This document shows, piece by piece, positions 15,561 through 19,665 of a stretch of 19,665 nucleotides of DNA (the stretch's first letter is position 1; each line of letters begins with the position of its first letter). Origin of the DNA: an uncultured Eubacteriales bacterium (GTDB taxonomy: Bacteria; Bacillota; Clostridia; Lachnospirales; Lachnospiraceae); the NCBI GenBank assembly GCA_900548855.1, contig URMF01000054.1:1-19665 (forward strand), read 5' to 3'. Both the position numbers and the translations under genes were made by a program. The notes beneath the pieces were generated by a model that saw only the letters and a program-made list of their open reading frames with translations, did not search any database and was not told the origin of the DNA.

Positions 15561-17137
15561 CAGACAGCAGGAAGATTGCAATCTATCTCCGCCTTTCCAT
15601 AGAGGATGATGCCCTGGACGGTAAAGCTTCCACAGAGCAGCGGGAAAGCAACAGTATTTCCAATCAGCGGAAAATGCTTTTAGATTATATCAGAAATGAT
15701 GCTGAACTAATGGGACAGGAGGTTGCAGAATTTTGTGATGACGGTTTTTCCGGTACGAATATGGACAGACCGGGGCTGCAGGAAATGTTAAAACAGGTAA
15801 AGCAGAGTAAAATCAGTTGTATTCTGGTAAAGGATATGTCCCGGTTTGCAAGGGATTACATAGAACTGGGTGATTATCTCAACCAGATTTTCCCCTTTAT
15901 GGGAGTGCGGTTCATTGCCGTAAATGACCATTATGACAGCAGGGAGCATGAAGGAAGTACCACCCCGCTGGATACTGCTTTCCAGACGCTTCTCTATGAC
16001 CTTTACAGTAAGGATATATCGGTCAAAGTAAAAACATCATTTCAAAATAAATGTGCAAATGGGGAATATGTATTCGGACAGGTTCCTTTTGGTTATGCCA
16101 AGAGTGAAATTGAAAAAAATACGGTGATTGTCAATGAAAAGGAGGCAGAAATCGTCCGCCATATCTTCTCATTGGCAGAAAAAGGAATGAGCAGTACGCA
16201 GATAGCAAAGGAGCTGATTGCCAAGCAGACGCCGACTGTTACACAGATGCGTCATCCTGAGAGGAAAATGGAAAGGGAGCATCATACATGGAGCAATACG
16301 GCAGTGAGGAGAATCCTGAATAATCGTTTCTATCTGGGCGAAATGGCTTACGGTAAATCAGTCCGCAAGTCTGTTGGAAGTAAAAACGGGATTGCTGTGC
16401 CAAAGGAGGAGTGGAAAGTAATTACGGATCATCACGAGCCGCTGGTAACGCCGGAGGTATTTGCACTTGCATCTGCTTACCGCCCGGAACAGTCCACGAA
16501 AAGGAAACGGGAAAAACACCCACTGACAGGGAAAATATATTGTGGCGGGTGTGGATATGCGATCAACTATAAACCGCAGAGAAACAATGGTAAGATGCCA
16601 AATCATTTCTGGTGCAGGAAACATTCCCTGCTGCAGATACCGGACTGCTGTACTTATTTTAGGGCAGACATTCTGGAAGAGATTGTGTTGACGGAATTGT
16701 ACTGGGAGTTGATGCGCCGTGGAGATTTGATAAAACAGCGTGAGAGTCTTGAACAATTTCAGAAAGAAGAATGGAACAGGCTGAATAAAGAGCTGGGTAA
16801 TTATCAGACGCAGTATCGGAGTTTGCAGACAGAGAAAGATACATTGTACGAAAACTATGCTGTAAAGCAGATAGAAGCCGGAGAATACCGCAGCAGGGCG
16901 GATGGAATTGCTTTACAGATGCAGGAGCTGTCACGTAAAATAGAAGAAACAGAGCTTGCATTTGGCAGGTTTACGGAGGAATACAACCGACCGAAACAGG
17001 ATATAAAAGAGATTATCCGGTTTTCTCAGATGGAAAAGCTGACGCAGGAAGCGGTGGATGTATTCATTAAAAAGGTTATCATATACAGGGATAAGAGAGT
17101 AGAGATTGAATGGAATTATGCTTTTGGGGAGGAGTAA
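15557..17137 (+). CDS. Large serine recombinase 3
   Basis: This 526-aa recombinase has catalytic serine S14 in IYLRLSIED, the blocks FCDDGFSGTNMDRPGL and ILVKDMSRFARDYIELGDYL, a recombinase domain (FGQVPFGYAKS onward), a zinc ribbon with cysteines in YCGGCGYAI and FWCRKHSLLQIPDCC, and a shorter coiled coil. It starts in an ATGA overlap with recombinase 2 and is the last gene of the element. Its stop codon lies in the loop of a hairpin. Sets of three adjacent serine recombinases are known from some streptococcal and clostridial ICEs, where they form one integration module. The division of labour between the three is not deducible from this sequence. Confidence 0.92.
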   Translation: MTDSRKIAIYLRLSIEDDALDGKASTEQRESNSISNQRKMLLDYIRNDAELMGQEVAEFCDDGFSGTNMDRPGLQEMLKQVKQSKISCILVKDMSRFARDYIELGDYLNQIFPFMGVRFIAVNDHYDSREHEGSTTPLDTAFQTLLYDLYSKDISVKVKTSFQNKCANGEYVFGQVPFGYAKSEIEKNTVIVNEKEAEIVRHIFSLAEKGMSSTQIAKELIAKQTPTVTQMRHPERKMEREHHTWSNTAVRRILNNRFYLGEMAYGKSVRKSVGSKNGIAVPKEEWKVITDHHEPLVTPEVFALASAYRPEQSTKRKREKHPLTGKIYCGGCGYAINYKPQRNNGKMPNHFWCRKHSLLQIPDCCTYFRADILEEIVLTELYWELMRRGDLIKQRESLEQFQKEEWNRLNKELGNYQTQYRSLQTEKDTLYENYAVKQIEAGEYRSRADGIALQMQELSRKIEETELAFGRFTEEYNRPKQDIKEIIRFSQMEKLTQEAVDVFIKKVIIYRDKRVEIEWNYAFGEE

Positions 17138-17150
17138 ACCTCCCCAAAGC
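17120..17150 (+). terminator. Hairpin closing the recombinase operon
   Basis: TTTGGGGAGG (17123-17132) pairs perfectly with CCTCCCCAAA (17139-17148), extendable to GC/GC with a one-T bulge. The stop codon of recombinase 3 lies in the six-base loop. No T run follows, so it may stabilise or attenuate rather than fully terminate. Confidence 0.6.
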
Positions 17151-17152
17151 AA

Positions 17153-17276
17153 CTTGACACTAATTTACCACCAATTCACTCTGACTTGACACTAACTTAC
17201 CATAACCCCAACGAAGTTATGCGGCTTTCAGCTATTTTGACTCAAAAAAGTTGTTGACATTAACTTGACATAAGAG
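17153..17276 (+). repeat. Repeated TTGACA-type motifs at the right end of the element
   Basis: CTTGACACTAATTTACCA (17153-17170) and CTTGACACTAACTTACCA (17185-17202) differ at one of 18 positions and lie 32 bp apart. A shorter form, GTTGACATTAACTT, is at 17253-17266, and TTGACATAAGAG is at 17265-17276. They fill the gap between the last recombinase and the flanking gene, as expected for recombinase-binding or att-end sequences. No -10 box at normal distance makes them simple promoters. Confidence 0.55.
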
Positions 17277-17347
17277 GGCTGGGGTGCACTCTGCGTAGCA
17301 CAGAGTCTGCCGGGGTGACACAGGAGGTTTTGGGAAGGGAGACCAGT

Positions 17348-17767
17348 ATGAATGTAACATTTATTTTACTGGGGATAATCGGGGTAGTATATGGGACACT
17401 GTTAGTTGGAATCGAATTTCGGAAATGGCGTGCGCGCATCCATTGCAGGGTGCCTGTGGATGCGGTATTTGAGAAAACAGTGACAAAGAAAATGGGCGAT
17501 CGTGTCAGAACGTATGCGCTGTTTTCCTATTATTATCAGGAGAAAAAATTCCGCCAGTGCACGATGGAGAGGATTACGCGGAAAGAAAAAAAATCGCTGG
17601 AAAAAGGAAAAATTTATACGATCCGGATTAATGAGGAGAATCCAAAAAAACTGTGTTATCTGCGGAAAAATTTTCAGATGGAAGATCTGCTGACCTTTAT
17701 TTTAGGCATGGCGTTCTGGCTGAGTGGTATTTTTTATCTGATCGGTGAATTTGTTTTTTTTAAATAA
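17348..17767 (+). CDS. Small membrane protein of the DUF3592 type
   Basis: This 139-aa protein has one membrane segment near residues 3-22 (FILLGIIGVVYGTLLVGI) and another near 112-136 (LLTFILGMAFWLSGIFYLIG). Between them is a cytoplasmic or extracytoplasmic beta-rich part (VDAVFEKTVTKKMGDRV...YYYQEKKF...GKIYTIRINEENPKKLCY), the layout of DUF3592-like proteins. ATG 17348 has GGGAAGGGA upstream; a GTG at 17315 in the same frame has no ribosome site and would extend the protein into the leader. The leader holds ACTCTG/CAGAGT (17288-17293 with 17301-17306). It is probably the first chromosomal gene beyond the element. Its function is unknown. Confidence 0.7.
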   Translation: MNVTFILLGIIGVVYGTLLVGIEFRKWRARIHCRVPVDAVFEKTVTKKMGDRVRTYALFSYYYQEKKFRQCTMERITRKEKKSLEKGKIYTIRINEENPKKLCYLRKNFQMEDLLTFILGMAFWLSGIFYLIGEFVFFK

Positions 17768-17768
17768 G

Positions 17769-17796
17769 TTGCCGAAAACGGATTTTTGTTTATAAT
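17769..17796 (+). promoter_or_regulatory. Promoter of the Nudix hydrolase gene
   Basis: TTGCCG (17769-17774), a 16-nt spacer and a perfect TATAAT (17791-17796) lie directly after the membrane-protein gene. This gives a leader of about 130 nt before ATG 17933. Confidence 0.6.
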
Positions 17797-17932
17797 AGAG
17801 ATAAGGGCACTTTGACGTGCTACCGTGTGATAGTAACGGGATATAAAATAACAGATCTGTCTGAGGGACGTGAGGTTTGTTATGATAAAAATATCGAAGC
17901 AGCACGAGAAAAATGAAATGAGGAAAATACAG

Positions 17933-18445
17933 ATGACAGAAAAACAGGAATTCTGGGATATTTACAATGAAAAAAAAGAGCGCACCGGCAGAACGATGAA
18001 ACGGAATGACTGGTGTTTAAAGGATGGCGAATATCATCTGACCGTACTTGGCGTGATAAAAAGAACGGATGGACGTTTCCTGATCACCAAACGTGTTATG
18101 ACAAAAGCGTGGGCACCGGGCTGCTGGGAGGTTTCCGGCGGTGCTGCGATGGCGGGAGAGGATTCTAAGACTGCAGTACTCCGTGAGATCAGGGAGGAGA
18201 CCGGACTGGATGTTGCTGCGTGGGATGGCGGATATCTGTTTACCTACCGTAGAGATAATCCGGGAGAAGGGGATAACTATTTTGTGGAGGTGTATCGTTT
18301 TTCTGCTGATTTTGACGAGTCAGATATCAAGCTCCAGGAGGAAGAAACAGATGGATATCTGTTTGCTTCCGCTGAGGAGATCAAAAAACTTGGGGAGGAA
18401 GGAAAATTCCTTCATTATGACAGCATCAGACAGGCGTTTGTTTAG
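17933..18445 (+). CDS. Nudix hydrolase
   Basis: This 170-aa cytoplasmic enzyme hydrolyses a nucleoside diphosphate linked to another group. The full Nudix box G-x5-E-x7-REIREETGL is at residues 70-92, giving the metal-binding helix. The N-terminus EFWDIYNEKKERTGR matches the subgroup related to isopentenyl-diphosphate isomerase and YfcD-like proteins, so the substrate is open. ATG 17933 is chosen for GAGGA eight nt upstream and for the family's usual start; in-frame starts at 17870 and 17882 would add unlike residues. Its stop overlaps the stop of the convergent transporter gene by three bases, and no terminator is visible between them. Confidence 0.88.
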   Translation: MTEKQEFWDIYNEKKERTGRTMKRNDWCLKDGEYHLTVLGVIKRTDGRFLITKRVMTKAWAPGCWEVSGGAAMAGEDSKTAVLREIREETGLDVAAWDGGYLFTYRRDNPGEGDNYFVEVYRFSADFDESDIKLQEEETDGYLFASAEEIKKLGEEGKFLHYDSIRQAFV

Positions 18446-19665
18446 TCGATAATGTGGTGGTTTAACCATTTCCTTCCGTGGAAGCGTATCGAAAATACGA
18501 TGGCGCGGAGCGTCCAGTCGGCAAACATACCGATCCAGACTGCAATCGGGCCAAATCCCCAAACACGGCAGAGATAGACACAAAGGCTCACACGGCAGAG
18601 CCACATGGTGCAGCAGGAGGTGATCATGGAGAATTTGACATCTCCGGCTGCACGCATGCCGTATGCCGGGATAAAAGATAATACCCAGGAGATCGGTTTG
18701 GTAATCGTGATAAAGATGACCATTTTAAAACACAGGTCAGCACTTTCCGCTTCCATGCCGCCTAACAGGGTGATTGGTTTTGTCAGGGCAAGCACAGTAA
18801 GACAGCTGATCACGATCGCTGCCTCGGCGAGCCAGGAAAGTTTTTTGATGTAATAAATGACCTCGTCTTTTCTGCCGGCACCGAGACACTGTCCAACCAC
18901 AGTCATCAGTCCAATGCCGACACCGATTGCGGCGACACCGTTTAGATTTTCGAGGATATTTGTCATTGCCTGTGCAGCGATGGCGACGGTTCCAAGTGTG
19001 GAGACCGTAGACTGGATCGCGAGTTTACCGAACTGGAACATACTGTTTTCGATCCCGGACGGGATGCCGATGAACAGTATTTTTTTGATGAGTGAAAAAT
19101 CAGGACGGATTGCGGCATAATTTTTAATAAAGATCGGTTCCTCTTTACTGCGCAGCTTGTAGATCACGACAACAGCGCAGAAGATGCGGGATACGAGGGT
19201 TGAAATTGCGGCACCCTCCACGCCCATCCCGAAAACAAAAATCAAAATAGCATTTCCACCGATGTTTAAGAAATTGGAAATGATGGAAATGATCATTGGT
19301 TCCCTGCTGTTATTCTGGGCGCGCATGATCGAGGCCCCGGCATCATACAGTCCGATAAAAGGAAAGGATAACAGGGTAAATAGAAAATAAATTTGAGAAT
19401 TTGTCATGACATCTGTCTCCACGGCACCGAAAATGACGTGAAGCAGCGGACCACGGAATAAAAGGCAGATGGCAGACAATGTCACGGATAAAACGGTCAT
19501 GACAAAAAGCACCTGTCTGGCTGATTCATTGGCAGCTTTTTTGTTGCTGCTCCCAAGATACTGGGAACACAGGATCGCACCTCCTGCAGCGAGTGCGGAG
19601 AGTGCCTGAATGACTAAAATATTGATGGAATCCACGAGGGATACTGCAGAAATGGCGGGAGAGGC
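18442..19665 (-). CDS. MATE-family multidrug efflux transporter (5' end outside the window)
   Basis: This inner-membrane antiporter of the MATE family uses an ion gradient to export drugs or metabolites. The frame is open to the window edge on the - strand, so about 407 C-terminal residues are seen and roughly 40-50 residues at the start are missing. Evidence is the repeated hydrophobic helices and family segments such as LVIQALSALAAGGAILCSQY and IGIPSGIENSMFQFGKLAIQ (start of the second half) and VAIAAQAMTNILENLNGVAA. The C-terminus ends RFHGRKWLNHHIID. It is convergent with the Nudix gene with stop codons overlapping. It is very likely chromosomal. No sign of damage. Confidence 0.9.
   Translation of the reverse strand, partial: ASPAISAVSLVDSINILVIQALSALAAGGAILCSQYLGSSNKKAANESARQVLFVMTVLSVTLSAICLLFRGPLLHVIFGAVETDVMTNSQIYFLFTLLSFPFIGLYDAGASIMRAQNNSREPMIISIISNFLNIGGNAILIFVFGMGVEGAAISTLVSRIFCAVVVIYKLRSKEEPIFIKNYAAIRPDFSLIKKILFIGIPSGIENSMFQFGKLAIQSTVSTLGTVAIAAQAMTNILENLNGVAAIGVGIGLMTVVGQCLGAGRKDEVIYYIKKLSWLAEAAIVISCLTVLALTKPITLLGGMEAESADLCFKMVIFITITKPISWVLSFIPAYGMRAAGDVKFSMITSCCTMWLCRVSLCVYLCRVWGFGPIAVWIGMFADWTLRAIVFSIRFHGRKWLNHHIID

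Larger units (their letters stand above)
3146..17276. mobile_element. Integrative element remnant or integration end of an ICE (borders uncertain)
   Basis: The sigma-like gene, DinG-like helicase, DUF6870-like protein and three serine recombinases make up a typical ICE control and integration module, with the right border expected just after 17150. TTGACATAAGAG occurs at both 3146-3157 and 17265-17276, which could be element ends. A 12-bp match is also expected by chance in a window this size. No relaxase, coupling ATPase or other transfer gene is present, so either this is a shortened element or the true left end lies beyond the window and the genes at 1-3190 are cargo. Confidence 0.4.

Noticed and set aside
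17254..17270. Promoter using one of the TTGACA boxes for the membrane-protein gene
   Set aside because: No acceptable -10 box lies 16-18 bp downstream of any of them.
17153..17276. CRISPR array
   Set aside because: Only two good copies of an 18-bp motif, with different spacing for the others and no cas genes.

Overview
The window reads like a low-GC Gram-positive gut anaerobe, most likely a Lachnospiraceae-type Clostridiales. The reasons are the AGGAGG-type ribosome sites, an AgrC/LytTR-style two-component pair, and the sigma-like, DinG-like and triple serine recombinase modules typical of integrative elements in that group. This is inferred from protein and DNA style only.

Layout. 1-3190: the tail of an unknown gene, a small Cro/XRE regulator, and a LytTR response regulator (frameshifted near its end) followed by its GHKL histidine kinase. 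3190-3720: a conjugative-element sigma-like gene split by an in-frame stop. 3720-9230: a strongly AT-rich cassette with a XerC/D-like tyrosine recombinase, a 776-aa STAND-like protein on the + strand, and a methyltransferase plus ATP-grasp ligase pair on the - strand. 9230-17280: the integration module of an ICE-like element, with a non-coding structured stretch, a DinG-like helicase (frameshifted at its start), a small DUF6870-like protein and three large serine recombinases in one tightly coupled operon, ending in short TTGACA-containing repeats. 17350-19665: ordinary chromosomal genes, namely a small membrane protein, a Nudix hydrolase and a MATE transporter that runs off the window.

The most interesting feature is in the AT-rich cassette. 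A 38-bp inverted repeat (35/38 identical; 4900-4937 and 9125-9162) brackets the STAND-like gene and the convergent methyltransferase/ATP-grasp pair. The tyrosine recombinase ends 30 bp outside the left copy. A good sigma-70 promoter (TTGCTA, 17 nt, TATAAT) lies just outside that copy and points into the segment. No equivalent promoter is visible outside the right copy. The two gene sets are convergent and their 3' ends overlap by 61 bp. I infer a recombinase-controlled invertible cassette: inversion would replace the STAND-like gene with the methyltransferase/ATP-grasp operon downstream of the fixed promoter. It appears nested inside a serine-recombinase element. The repeats, promoter and gene order are read from the sequence. 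The switching is inference.

Three genes (response regulator, sigma-like, helicase) carry single-base lesions, which points either to decay of the element or to assembly errors.
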